Positions 1 to 8,248 of a stretch of 64,000 nt of DNA are shown in pieces. The stretch is from NCBI RefSeq assembly GCF_014195505.1, contig NZ_JACIBV010000001.1, positions 5,766,001 through 5,830,000 on the forward strand, in the 5' to 3' direction. The stretch is from Nonomuraea dietziae. GTDB lineage: Bacteria; Actinomycetota; Actinomycetes; Streptosporangiales; Streptosporangiaceae. The stretch's first letter is position 1; each line of letters begins with the position of its first letter. The notes below the pieces were generated by a model that made no database searches, was not told where the DNA came from, and saw only the letters and a program-made list of their open reading frames with translations. A program made the translations under genes and the position numbers.

Positions 1-1078
1 CCGACCCGGTGTTCGCGTCGCCGGGCTCGGTGTTCGCGCCGCCGGAACCCGGGTTCGCGTCACTGGAGAGCGCCGACATGCTCATGACGCCCGCGGCCAT
101 GCCCGCCATCCCCGCCACGCCCATGACGGAGGGACTGTGGCCCGACCCTGACCCCGACCCCTTCTCACCCGGCTTCTCGCCGGCTCTTTCGCCTGGCTTC
201 TCGTCGGGGTCGGAGCCCGGTTCTGGGTGTGAGGCGAGGGGTGGCCGCTCGGCGTCCGCGTCGGCGTTCGAGGGGTCGGAGCCGGGGGCGAAGGGCGAGC
301 GTTCGGTGTCGGAGTCGTTGTCCGCGGGTTCGGTGCCCGATCCCGAGGAGGAACCGGAGGGCGCGCCCCTGTCGCCGGTGTGAAAGTCGGTGTCCTCTCG
401 TTCGGCGTCCCAGGTGTCGCGTGCGGGGCCGTGGTGTTCGGCGGTGGTGTCGGTGAGCGTCTTCTCGGCGCCCGGCTGTCCGGTCGCGCCCGGCGGTGCG
501 GTTGCGCCGGGCTGTGCGGCGGTCGCGCCGGGCTGAGTGGTGGCCGGGTGTGTAGGGGGCGCTCCCGGCTCGTCCGAGGCGTGCGAGACGATCACGGAGC
601 CGCGCGGCTCCGCCGTCGCCGCCGCGGCCGCGGTCGCCGCTGCCTCGGTCTCCCTGCGGTCCCTGCGCCTGAGGCGAGAGCGGTGCAGCAGTCCGTCCAG
701 GCCGAGCCTGCCGCCACCCAGCGCCATCAGCAACAGGCAGGCGGCGGCGAGAGCGACGACGAGCTCCCACCTCGGCGTGCTGTTGAAGAACCCGCCGCGG
801 CTCTCGACGAAATACCCGGCGCCGACCATGTCGGCGAACAGGAGCACCGCCGCCAGCCGTACGCCGAGGCCGACGATGAGCATCGCCCCGCCGATGATCT
901 CGACAGCGGTGGCGAACACGGCGGCCAGCTGTGGGCTGGGCACGCCGAGCTGCGAGAACATGGCAGTGGTGTTCTCCAGGCCGCCCTGCCACTTCTGCAG
1001 CCCATGCGCCATGAAGATGACGCCGACCACGATGCGGGCCACGAGCAGTGCAAGATCGCTGGTTATCCTCTTCAACAT
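1..1078 (-). CDS. DoxX family membrane protein with long low-complexity tail (partial)
   Basis: The frame opens at ATG 1078 and stays open to the left window edge, so at least 359 residues are present and the C-terminus is missing. Residues 1 to about 135 look like a complete DoxX unit: four hydrophobic segments, with MAHGLQKWQGG near residue 23 and an AVEIIGGAML segment near residue 60. DoxX proteins are small inner-membrane proteins, some tied to redox or thiosulfate metabolism; the substrate here is unknown. A basic stretch (RSRLRRRDRRE) ends the membrane part. After it comes more than 200 residues rich in Pro, Ala, Thr, Gly, Asp and Glu with repeats such as QPGATA, then a Met/Ala/Gly-rich patch (MGVAGMAGMAAG). 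That tail is not part of the usual DoxX family, which is about 130-150 residues long. It points leftward, divergent from the DUF5996 gene. Confidence 0.8.
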   Translation of the reverse strand, partial: MLKRITSDLALLVARIVVGVIFMAHGLQKWQGGLENTTAMFSQLGVPSPQLAAVFATAVEIIGGAMLIVGLGVRLAAVLLFADMVGAGYFVESRGGFFNSTPRWELVVALAAACLLLMALGGGRLGLDGLLHRSRLRRRDRRETEAAATAAAAATAEPRGSVIVSHASDEPGAPPTHPATTQPGATAAQPGATAPPGATGQPGAEKTLTDTTAEHHGPARDTWDAEREDTDFHTGDRGAPSGSSSGSGTEPADNDSDTERSPFAPGSDPSNADADAERPPLASHPEPGSDPDEKPGERAGEKPGEKGSGSGSGHSPSVMGVAGMAGMAAGVMSMSALSSDANPGSGGANTEPGDANTGS

Positions 1079-1307
1079 GCCAATCCCTCCCCCATCGCGT
1101 TCATGCCCCTGTGCACGGCGAAAGCGCTGAATGTCGGGATTTGCGAGGAGAGGTTTGACTTGCGCTATGCCTGATCGGGCGAAAAGTGGCGTGGCACAGG
1201 TGAGCTTCAGGGGGTGGGGGCTAACGTCGGTTGCCCTTGGCATGAACTCCGACAAAAACCCCTAAATGCGACGTTCCCCTTGAATGGCGGCTGGGCAGCA
1301 TGTGCGC

Positions 1308-2231
1308 ATGGAGCTCTTTCCCGCCATGCCCTACGAGGACTGGCTCGAGACCAAGGACACCGTCCACAGATTCGCGCAGATCGTGGGGAAGGTACGGCTG
1401 GCCGCGAGCACGCGGCGCAACCACTGGTGGAACGTGCCCTTCCACCTCACGGGGCGTGGTCTGACCACCAGGCCGATGGGGCTGCCTGAGCCGTTCAGCA
1501 TCGACTTCGACCTGGTCAGGCATCGGCTGGTGGTCGACAAGGCCGACGGGCGCAGCGCGGAGTTCTCGCTGATCGGGCAGTCGGTGGCCGACTTCTACGC
1601 CAACCTCTTCCAGGTCCTCGACGACTTCGGGGTGGCGGTGGAGATCCTGGCGGTGCCGTACGACATGACCGACAGCACCCCGTTCGCGCAGGACGCCAAG
1701 CACGCGGCCTACGACCCCGTGCTCGTCACCCGCTACTGGACGGTCCTGTCGCAGGTCGGGCAGGTGCTGGAGCGCTACGCCGCCGACTTCACCGGCAAGA
1801 CCAGCCCTGTCCACCATTTCTGGCACACCTTCGACCTCGCCGTCACGCGCTTCACCGGCAGGGTGGTCAGCGTGCCGCGCGAGAGCGACGCGGTCACCAG
1901 GGAGGCCTACAGCTGGGAGGTGATCAGCGCGGGGTTCTGGTTCGGCGACGAGGAGCGGCCGTGGCCCGCGTTCTACTCCTACACCGCGCCCGAGCCGAAG
2001 GGTCTGGACGAGCAGCCGCTCTGGCCCGACTGGGCGGTCTGGGTCCCGTCCAGGGGGAGCCACCTGGCGATACTCAAGTACGACGACGCCAGGCAGAGCG
2101 ACGACCCCGTGGCCACCGTGCTCGGCTTCCTGGAGAGCGCCTACCGGGCCGGCGCCGCGCTGACCGGCTGCGACGAGGCGCTGGTGCCCAGGATCGAGGG
2201 CGTCACCGACCCCTACCTCGAGGAGTCATGA
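1308..2231 (+). CDS. DUF5996 family protein
   Basis: A 307-residue soluble protein beginning MELFPAMPYEDWLETKDT, followed by QIVGKVRLA and a NHWWNVPFHLTGRGLTT segment, the usual opening of the DUF5996 family. I see no signal peptide or membrane segment, so it is probably cytoplasmic. The family has no established reaction. An in-frame ATG at 1284 would add eight residues; 1308 is preferred because the family normally starts at the ELFP motif, although neither start has a strong ribosome binding site. The gene stands alone between the divergent DoxX gene and the flavoprotein gene, which has its own promoter-like region. Identification is by sequence resemblance only. Confidence 0.7.
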   Translation: MELFPAMPYEDWLETKDTVHRFAQIVGKVRLAASTRRNHWWNVPFHLTGRGLTTRPMGLPEPFSIDFDLVRHRLVVDKADGRSAEFSLIGQSVADFYANLFQVLDDFGVAVEILAVPYDMTDSTPFAQDAKHAAYDPVLVTRYWTVLSQVGQVLERYAADFTGKTSPVHHFWHTFDLAVTRFTGRVVSVPRESDAVTREAYSWEVISAGFWFGDEERPWPAFYSYTAPEPKGLDEQPLWPDWAVWVPSRGSHLAILKYDDARQSDDPVATVLGFLESAYRAGAALTGCDEALVPRIEGVTDPYLEES

Positions 2232-2261
2232 CCCCTGCGGGTGCCGCTGCCATCCAAGAAA

Positions 2262-2296
2262 TAGTCATTGTCTTTGACAGTAAAGAATTGTGACTA
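2262..2296 (+). promoter_or_regulatory. Imperfect palindrome overlapping a TTGACA-type promoter upstream of the wrbA-like gene
   Basis: A 35-bp interrupted palindrome has perfect outer arms TAGTCA / TGACTA and further pairing toward its centre. A TTGACA box at 2274-2279 lies inside it and a TATATC box follows at 2295-2300, spacing 15. The AT-rich composition stands out from the surroundings. This fits an operator for a redox-sensing HxlR- or MarR-type repressor acting on the flavoprotein gene at 2339. No such regulator gene is adjacent, so the regulator is unknown. Confidence 0.5.
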
Positions 2297-2338
2297 TATC
2301 GTCGGTGTTCTCGCTTGGTCCTCATCTCAGGAGTCATC

Positions 2339-2959
2339 GTGAACACGCCCGTGAACCTGTCCGTCGTCTACTACTCCGCCACGGGGACGATCGCCGCGAT
2401 CGCCCAGGAGATGGCCGAGACCGCGGAGAAGGCGGGTGCCGAGGTGCGGCTGCGCAGGGTGGCCGAGCTCGCCCCGCAGTCCGCCATCGACTCCAACCCC
2501 GCCTGGGCCGCCCATGCCGCGGCGACCGCCGACGTCCCCCTCGTCACGGCCGACGACCTGGTGTGGGCCGATGCGGTGCTCATGGGCTCGCCCACGAGGT
2601 TCGGCAACATCTCCTCGCAGCTCAAGCAGTTCCTCGACACGCTGAGCGGACCGTGGAGCCAGGGTCTGCTCGCCGACAAGGTCTACAGCGGCTTCACCTC
2701 CACCGGCACCGCGCACGGCGGGCACGAGTCCACCCTGCTCGCCCTGTACAACACCTTCATCCACCTCGGCGGCGTCATCGTCCCGCCGGGCTACACCCAC
2801 CCCGACAAGTGGGCCGACGGCAACCCGTACGGCACCTCCCACTGCGACAAGGGCGGCACGCACGCCGTGGACGAGGTCACCCGCGCCGCGGCCCGCGTGC
2901 AGACCGAGCGGGTGCTGAGGTTCGCCCGCGCCACGAAGACTCTCTCCTCCGCCGCGTGA
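2339..2959 (+). CDS. wrbA: WrbA-like NAD(P)H:quinone oxidoreductase (flavodoxin fold)
   Basis: This 206-residue protein opens with a flavodoxin FMN loop (VVYYSATGTIAAIAQ) and has the WrbA-type second loop GSPTRFGNISSQLKQFLD and third loop FTSTGTAHGGHESTLL. The family transfers two electrons from NAD(P)H to quinones, avoiding semiquinones. The GTG start at 2339 is chosen because AGGAG at 2329-2333 sits five bases ahead of it; an upstream TTG at 2315 has no such site. The gene appears monocistronic with a palindromic promoter at 2262-2296, consistent with induction by quinone or oxidative stress. The family is clear; the exact substrate is not. Confidence 0.85.
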   Translation: MNTPVNLSVVYYSATGTIAAIAQEMAETAEKAGAEVRLRRVAELAPQSAIDSNPAWAAHAAATADVPLVTADDLVWADAVLMGSPTRFGNISSQLKQFLDTLSGPWSQGLLADKVYSGFTSTGTAHGGHESTLLALYNTFIHLGGVIVPPGYTHPDKWADGNPYGTSHCDKGGTHAVDEVTRAAARVQTERVLRFARATKTLSSAA

Positions 2960-3101
2960 CCTCCCCTTGGTCACACGCGCCGGCCCCACCCCGCCGCGGC
3001 CCCCGGCGACCCGGGCTCCGCGGCGGGGTCCCGGGCTTTCGCCTACCTCCCGGCCGGCGCCTCCGCCACGGGAGGCGACCTGACCGCTTCCGGTGATGCT
3101 C

Positions 3102-3107
3102 GATAAT
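3102..3107 (+). promoter_or_regulatory. -10-like GATAAT box for a probable leaderless lyase transcript
   Basis: GATAAT lies seven bases before the GTG start of the polysaccharide lyase gene. Transcription from it would begin at or next to the start codon, giving a leaderless mRNA, which is common in actinobacteria. The -35 region (around 3079-3084) is poor, and no ribosome binding site precedes the GTG. This is a prediction from position and sequence only. Confidence 0.4.
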
Positions 3108-3114
3108 CCCAGGC

Positions 3115-5310
3115 GTGGGCGGATACTCCAGGCGATCGGTTCTCCAGCTGGGCGGCATCGCCGCGGTGGGAACGGCGCTTCCCGCGAGCGGCGCCCGCGC
3201 GTCCGCCGAGCACACCTGGCCCGAGTCGTTCGCGCTGCTGCGCCGCCAGTGGCGGGACGTGACGGCCGCGCCTTTCAGGAGCAGGCCCGACAGGCTGGGG
3301 GCGAAGGCGGCCGGATACCTGGACACCATGGCGCCCGCCCGCACGTCGCTCTGGCCAGGCCTGGCCTTCCCCTCCTTCGACGACACACCCGAGCGGCTCC
3401 AGACGATGGCCCGCGCCTACGCGATGGAGGGCACGGGCCTGACCGGCGACGAGAGCCTCGCCGAGGCCGTCGCCACCGGCATCGACCACTACCGGCGCAG
3501 GGTGTACACGGCGGGCGCCGACCCTGTGGGCAACTGGTGGAACTGGCAGATCGGCGTCCCGAAACGACTGCTCGACGCGGCGGTGCTGATCGCGCCGCAC
3601 CTGACGGAGGCCAGAAGCAGGGCGCTGCGCGACGCGGTGGACCACTTCGTGCCCGAGCGCCTCCTCGCCGACTACAGCGGGAACAGCACAGGCGCCAACC
3701 GGGTGGACCTGTGCACGGTGAGGCTGCTGCTCGCCATCCTCAGGGGCGATCCGGTGAAGGCCACGCAGGCCGTCTCGGCGCTGTCGCCCGTCTTCTCCTA
3801 CGTCAGCGAGGGCGACGGGTTCTACAGGGACGGCTCGTTCATCCAGCACACCTCCATCCCCTACCAGGGCGGGTACGGCATGGTGCTGCTGTCGGGCGTC
3901 GCGTGCCTGTTCGCGGTGCTGCGCGGCTCGCCGTGGGAGGTCACCAGCAGGGTCGTCCTCGACAGCGTCGAAAGGTCGTTCGCCCCCTTCGTCCACGACG
4001 GCTTCTGCATGGACCTGGTCAACGGCAGAGGCATCGGCAGAAGCGCGTACGGCGACCACAGGAGGGGAGACGCCATCGGCTCGGCCGTCCTGCTGCTGAG
4101 CGAGTCGGCCTCCGCCACCGAAGGGGCCCGCTGGCGGGGCATGGTCAAGGGATGGGCGCTGCGCAGTGCCCGCACCGACGGTCGTTTCGCCGAACTTCTC
4201 GACGACGACACGGTTCCCGCCCTTCCCGAGCCCGAAGGGCACCGACTGCTGCCGATGAGCGCCCGCGCCGTCCATCGCAGGCGGGCCTGGTGCGCGGGGC
4301 TCAGCATGGCCTCCCACAGGATCGGTCACTACGAGCACGGCAACGGGGAGAACGAGCGCGGCTGGCACACCGGCTCCGGGATGCTCTACTGGTGGGCCGA
4401 GGGCCACGGCGAGCAGTACTCCGACTCCTTCTGGCAGACCGTCGACCCCTACCGGCTGCCCGGCACCACCGTCTCCACGCGGCGGCTGCCCGACGGCGCG
4501 GGCAGGGGATGGGGCGACACCTGCCCACCCGCCCGCTGGGTGGGCGGCGCCACCGACGGCTGGTATGCGACCGTCGGTCAGCACCTCTACGGCCTCGAGA
4601 GCACGATGGAGGCCTTCAAGTCGTGGTTCTTCCTCGATGACGCGGTGGTCTGCATGGGGGCGGGCATCACCGCCCGCGACGGCGTGCCCGTCGAGACCGT
4701 CGTCGACAACCGCAGGAGCGACGCCCACCTCACCCTCGAAGCGGGCCTGGCCCACCTCGAGGGACACGGCGGCTACGTCCTGCCCACCGGCGCCGACCTG
4801 CGCACCCTGCGCGAACACCGCTCGGGCGGCTCGGCGAGCAGGGGCTATGTGACCCTCTGGCTGGACCACGGCGTCGATCCCCGCTCGGCCGACTACGTCT
4901 ACCTGCTCATGCCGGGCGCCACCCTGGCGCGGACCAGGGCCCGCGCCGCCGACCCCCTCTGGGCGCGCGTGCTGGCCAACACCGCGGGCAGGCAGGGCGT
5001 CCACGTCCCTTCGCTGGGGCTCACCGCCGTCAACTTCTGGAACGGCGGAGCCGTCGGCGGCCTGACCGCCTCCGGCCCCTGCGCGGTCCTGGTCAGGGAG
5101 GGTGGCGACGGCACGGCCACGCTGACGGTGTCGGACCCGCGCTGCGACCTGAGCGAGCTGACCGTGACCTGGGACCGGCCCGTGGCCGAGGTGCTCGGCG
5201 CCCACCCCTCCCTGACAGGCTCCGCGACGGGCAGAGGGTTCACGCTGAGCTTCGCCCGCCCCGCCGACCTGAGCGGCGGCTCGGCGACGGTGACCGTACG
5301 GCTCGGCTAG
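3115..5310 (+). CDS. Secreted polysaccharide lyase family 8 (hyaluronate/chondroitin/xanthan lyase type)
   Basis: 731 residues. The N-terminus carries a twin-arginine signal (SRRSVLQLGGIA) ending near residue 28, so the enzyme is probably exported folded. The rest matches PL8 lyases, which cleave uronic-acid polysaccharides by beta-elimination. Expected catalytic residues are all visible: Asn195 in STGANRVD, His245 and Tyr254 in the HTSIPYQGGY stretch (spacing H-x8-Y as in chondroitin AC lyase), Arg305 and Arg309 in GRGIGR, and an NGENER segment near residue 410. An NWWNWQIGVP motif for substrate binding is near residue 140. The length fits the family. Which polymer it cuts cannot be told from sequence. 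The start at GTG 3115 agrees with the Tat motif and the leaderless promoter. Its stop codon overlaps that of a convergent multicopper oxidase remnant. Confidence 0.9.
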   Translation: MGGYSRRSVLQLGGIAAVGTALPASGARASAEHTWPESFALLRRQWRDVTAAPFRSRPDRLGAKAAGYLDTMAPARTSLWPGLAFPSFDDTPERLQTMARAYAMEGTGLTGDESLAEAVATGIDHYRRRVYTAGADPVGNWWNWQIGVPKRLLDAAVLIAPHLTEARSRALRDAVDHFVPERLLADYSGNSTGANRVDLCTVRLLLAILRGDPVKATQAVSALSPVFSYVSEGDGFYRDGSFIQHTSIPYQGGYGMVLLSGVACLFAVLRGSPWEVTSRVVLDSVERSFAPFVHDGFCMDLVNGRGIGRSAYGDHRRGDAIGSAVLLLSESASATEGARWRGMVKGWALRSARTDGRFAELLDDDTVPALPEPEGHRLLPMSARAVHRRRAWCAGLSMASHRIGHYEHGNGENERGWHTGSGMLYWWAEGHGEQYSDSFWQTVDPYRLPGTTVSTRRLPDGAGRGWGDTCPPARWVGGATDGWYATVGQHLYGLESTMEAFKSWFFLDDAVVCMGAGITARDGVPVETVVDNRRSDAHLTLEAGLAHLEGHGGYVLPTGADLRTLREHRSGGSASRGYVTLWLDHGVDPRSADYVYLLMPGATLARTRARAADPLWARVLANTAGRQGVHVPSLGLTAVNFWNGGAVGGLTASGPCAVLVREGGDGTATLTVSDPRCDLSELTVTWDRPVAEVLGAHPSLTGSATGRGFTLSFARPADLSGGSATVTVRLG

Positions 5311-5390
5311 ACCACCTCGAAGTCGGCCATCATCGCCATGTCCTCGTGCTCGAGGTTGTGGCAGTGCAGCATGTAGTTCACACTGCCAGC
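5307..5390 (-). pseudogene. C-terminal stump of a multicopper oxidase gene
   Basis: On the minus strand the last 25 or so residues before the TAG at 5309-5307 read YMLHCHNLEHEDMAMM followed by ADFEVV. This is the copper-ligand C-terminus of multicopper oxidases (type 1 and type 3 ligands in HCHxxxH). Nothing upstream continues the protein: within a few codons the sequence becomes the 3' end of the P450 gene, in another frame. The fragment is therefore a leftover of a gene once convergent with the PL8 lyase, its stop overlapping the lyase stop by two bases. The rest was presumably replaced when the P450/MFS/MarR block arrived. Confidence 0.8.
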
Positions 5391-5392
5391 GG

Positions 5393-6538
5393 TCAGCCGC
5401 GCAGGGCCACAGGGAGAGTGGTGAGCCTGGTGCCGAGGATGTTGCCAGGGCAGGTCTGCCGGAGGTCGGCGAAGGGGACCGTGAGCCGGGCGTCGGGAAA
5501 GTCGGTCCGCAGCACTGTGGCCACCGCCTGCAGTTCGAGCTGGGCGAGCTGCGCCCCGACGCAGAAGTGCGGGCCCGCCCCGAAGGTCAGGTCGGGGCCC
5601 GGCGAGCGGGCGGGGTCGGTGTTGATGCCCTGGATGTCGACGAGGACGGGCGCGCGGGCGGGAAGGCGCGCACCCGCCAGCTCGATCTCGGTGGTGGTGA
5701 ATCGCCAGAGGGTGAAGGGAGCGGGCGGGTTCAGCCGCAGCGTCTCGCGGACGAGGTCGTCCGACGGGAGGTCGGAGTCGTCCGCGAGCACGCGCGCGAT
5801 CAGGAAGCCCAGGGAGGCGTCGGTGGTGAGCTGACCCGCGAAGATCAGGGCGAAAAGGTGGTACTGCAGCTGCTGCCTGGTGGTCTCCGGAGGAACCCGG
5901 TCGCGCAGCTCGGCGGCCAGGCCCTGGACGCCGTCGGCGAGCCCCGCGGCGGCGAGGTCGGCGAGGTCGGCGATCGCCCTGCCCTGGTCGGCGGGGTCGT
6001 CGGCCGACATCCGGCGGCAGGCGTCCATGGCTTCGCCGACGAGGTCGAGTGGCAGGCCGAGCAGGTCGAACAGGACGGTGAGCGGGTAGCGGACGGTGAA
6101 GCCGTCCATCACGTCGACGACGGGGCCCTCGGCGGCCAGCTCGGTGAGCAGCTCCCTGGCGATGGCGTGGACACGGTCGGACTGCGCGCGGATGCGCCTG
6201 GCGTTGAGCAGGGGGGCGTGGGCGCGGCGTAGCGCGGTGTGGTCGGGGCCGTCGAGGGTGGTGAGGGACGGCTGCTCGGCTGCGGTCCTTTCGAGCCCCG
6301 CGGTGTGGTCCCATGCGGAGGGCGCGAACGCGGGGTCCTTCACGATGCGGGGATCGGCGAAGACCTGCCGCGCCAGCGCCTCCTCCGTCACGATCCACAC
6401 CGGTCCTCCCGCGGGCGCCTCCATCCGCACGATGGGGCCGGCTGCGCGCAGGGCGGTGCGGGCGGGGTCGGGCTCGGTGATGCCTCGGGTGGTCGCGGCG
6501 AACGGGTCGATGTCGTCGAGGCGGGGTGCGTCGTGCAT
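5393..6538 (-). CDS. Cytochrome P450
   Basis: A 381-residue soluble bacterial P450. The heme loop FGAGPHFCVG places the thiolate ligand at Cys326. The I-helix oxygen-activating motif is intact (AGQLTTDASLG), and the K-helix ExxR is ETLRLNPP. The N-terminus has the usual actinobacterial lead with DPRIVKDPAF and DGPDHTALRR. Start ATG 6538 follows a GGAG element. It lies 14 bp downstream of the MFS exporter gene and is probably co-transcribed with it under the divergent MarR regulator. No ferredoxin gene is nearby, so electrons must come from elsewhere. The pairing with an exporter suggests oxidation and efflux of a small toxic or aromatic compound; that role is inference. Confidence 0.92.
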   Translation of the reverse strand: MHDAPRLDDIDPFAATTRGITEPDPARTALRAAGPIVRMEAPAGGPVWIVTEEALARQVFADPRIVKDPAFAPSAWDHTAGLERTAAEQPSLTTLDGPDHTALRRAHAPLLNARRIRAQSDRVHAIARELLTELAAEGPVVDVMDGFTVRYPLTVLFDLLGLPLDLVGEAMDACRRMSADDPADQGRAIADLADLAAAGLADGVQGLAAELRDRVPPETTRQQLQYHLFALIFAGQLTTDASLGFLIARVLADDSDLPSDDLVRETLRLNPPAPFTLWRFTTTEIELAGARLPARAPVLVDIQGINTDPARSPGPDLTFGAGPHFCVGAQLAQLELQAVATVLRTDFPDARLTVPFADLRQTCPGNILGTRLTTLPVALRG

Positions 6539-6552
6539 GTGGGCTCCAGATC

Positions 6553-8148
6553 TCAGGCGTGGGTCAGGGTGGGGCCGGTCGTCGCCGTGGAGGGGCGGAT
6601 GGCGGCGGTGGCGGCAAGCGCGAGGACGAGCAGGCCGACGGCGAGCCAGGCCGCCATGGACAGGCCCTGGCTCATCGCCGCCTGTGCCGCCTCGGCGACC
6701 GCGGCGGTGCGTGGATCGGCGGCGAGCGGGGCGATGGCCGCCCCCGCGCTGTCGGTGACGGCGGCGGTGTGCTGGTCCGACAGCGACTCCCGCATGCCGG
6801 AGGCGACGAGGCGCTGGTGCAGCGCCGTGCCGAGCACGCTGAAGAACGCCGTGGTGAGCACCGCGATGCCGAGAGCGAAGCCGAGTTCGCGGGCGGCGCT
6901 CTGGATGCCGGCGCCCTGGCCCGCGCTGTCGGCGGGTACGTCGGCGAGGACGACGTTGGTGACCTGGGCGGAGGCGAACCCCACGCCGACGCCGTACACG
7001 AGCAGCGCCAGGGAGATGGGCCACCACGCGCTGTCGGAGGTGGCGATCAGCCCCAGGCCGGCCAGGCCGACGACCTCCAGGGCGAGCCCGAGGCGGACCA
7101 GGGCGAGAGGGGAGAGGGCGGAGGCCATCCCGAAGCTGGCGCCGCTGGCGACGAAGCTGCCCAGGGCGAGCGGAACCAGGGCGAGGCCGGCCTGCAGCGC
7201 GCTGTATCCGAGGGTGAACTGCAGCCACAGCGGAAGCACCGCCATGATGCCGAACTCGCCCAGCCCGATGAGCACCGTGGCGACGTTGCCGTTGCGGAAG
7301 GAACCGATGGAGAACAGGCGCACGTCCATCAGAGGCTGCGTGCCGCCGCCTCGCCCCAGCGCGGCCTGGCGCCGTACGAACACGAGGAGAGCCACGGCCG
7401 ACACCAGCAGGGAGACCAGCACAGGGGAGGGCCCGCGGTCCCAGGACAGGCCGGCGACGTCGAACGGGTGGACGGTCGTGACCCATCCGTAGGTGCGGCC
7501 TTCGACCAGGGCGAAGGCGAGCAGGCCGAGCCCCACGACGGACAGCACGGCGCCGGGGAGGTCGATCCGCCCGCTGGTGCGGGGCGACGGCGCGAGCAGC
7601 GTCCGCACGCCGAGGAAGATCAGTACGACCAGGGGGATGTTGATGCCGAAGGCCCAGCGCCACGAGATCTCCGCGAGCGCACCGCCCAGCAGCGGGCCGA
7701 CGGCCGCGGCGGCGCCGATCGTCGAGCCCCAGACGGCGAAGGCCCTGCCGCGTTCCCTGCCGGTGAAGGTGGCGTTCACCAGCGCCAGCGAGGTCGGCAG
7801 GATCATCGCGGCGGCCACCCCCTGCAGGAAGCGCGCCAGGATGAGCAGCCCTCCGGTGGGCGCGAGCGCGGCGAACACGCTGGTCACGCCGAACATGACG
7901 ACACCGGCGAGGAAGACGCGCCTGGCGCCGAGGAGGTCGGCCAGGCGGCCGACCAGCAACAGCAGCGCCGCCAGCACGATGGCGTAGGACTCCTGCACCC
8001 ACTGGACCTCGCCGGAGCTGACGCCGAGGTCGCCGACGATCGAGGGAACGATGACGTTGACGATCGTGGTGTCCACCACGATCAGTGCCACTCCGAGGGT
8101 GACCGCGATCAAGCCGAGCCACCGGCGAGGCGAAGACTGAGCAGTCAT
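6553..8148 (-). CDS. MFS multidrug exporter, DHA2 (EmrB/QacA) family
   Basis: 531 residues with about 14 predicted membrane helices. The sequence shows the DHA2 helix-1 motif VVDTTIVNVIVPSI, an early QWVQESYAI segment and the GRLADLLGARR loop between helices 2 and 3, followed by an RFLQGVAAAMILP motif. Such proteins expel drugs or metabolites in exchange for protons. Start ATG 8148 has AAGGAG a few bases ahead. A TTGACA/GATACC promoter and a perfect inverted repeat lie in the 100-bp gap to the divergent marR-type gene, so repression by that MarR protein and induction by the exported compound is likely. It forms an operon with the P450 gene. Confidence 0.9.
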   Translation of the reverse strand: MTAQSSPRRWLGLIAVTLGVALIVVDTTIVNVIVPSIVGDLGVSSGEVQWVQESYAIVLAALLLLVGRLADLLGARRVFLAGVVMFGVTSVFAALAPTGGLLILARFLQGVAAAMILPTSLALVNATFTGRERGRAFAVWGSTIGAAAAVGPLLGGALAEISWRWAFGINIPLVVLIFLGVRTLLAPSPRTSGRIDLPGAVLSVVGLGLLAFALVEGRTYGWVTTVHPFDVAGLSWDRGPSPVLVSLLVSAVALLVFVRRQAALGRGGGTQPLMDVRLFSIGSFRNGNVATVLIGLGEFGIMAVLPLWLQFTLGYSALQAGLALVPLALGSFVASGASFGMASALSPLALVRLGLALEVVGLAGLGLIATSDSAWWPISLALLVYGVGVGFASAQVTNVVLADVPADSAGQGAGIQSAARELGFALGIAVLTTAFFSVLGTALHQRLVASGMRESLSDQHTAAVTDSAGAAIAPLAADPRTAAVAEAAQAAMSQGLSMAAWLAVGLLVLALAATAAIRPSTATTGPTLTHA

Positions 8149-8154
8149 ATATCT

Positions 8155-8185
8155 CCTTCATGAGAAAGCTTCTTCATCATGAAGG
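8155..8185. promoter_or_regulatory. MarR-type operator between exporter and regulator genes
   Basis: Perfect 9-bp arms CCTTCATGA (8155-8163) and TCATGAAGG (8177-8185) flank a 13-bp spacer containing an AAGCTT palindrome. The element lies in the short gap between the divergent exporter and MarR genes. It covers the -10 box and 5' leader of the exporter, as expected of a repressor site. Confidence 0.7.
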
Positions 8186-8212
8186 TATCTTAAGAGCAGA
8201 GTAGATTGTCAA
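8184..8212 (-). promoter_or_regulatory. Promoter of the MFS-P450 operon
   Basis: On the minus strand a consensus TTGACA (8212-8207) is followed after 17 bp by GATACC (8189-8184). The -10 box overlaps the right arm of the inverted repeat, so bound regulator would block RNA polymerase. This is one of the best sigma-70-like promoters in the window. Confidence 0.65.
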
Positions 8213-8248
8213 CGCGCACGACCACGATGACAAGGAGATGATCAGCCG

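Noticed and set aside
5393..8161. A 922-codon minus-strand open frame spanning the P450 and the exporter
   Set aside because: Only its last 381 codons are a protein (the P450). The rest is the exporter gene read in the wrong frame; the exporter motifs are in another frame.
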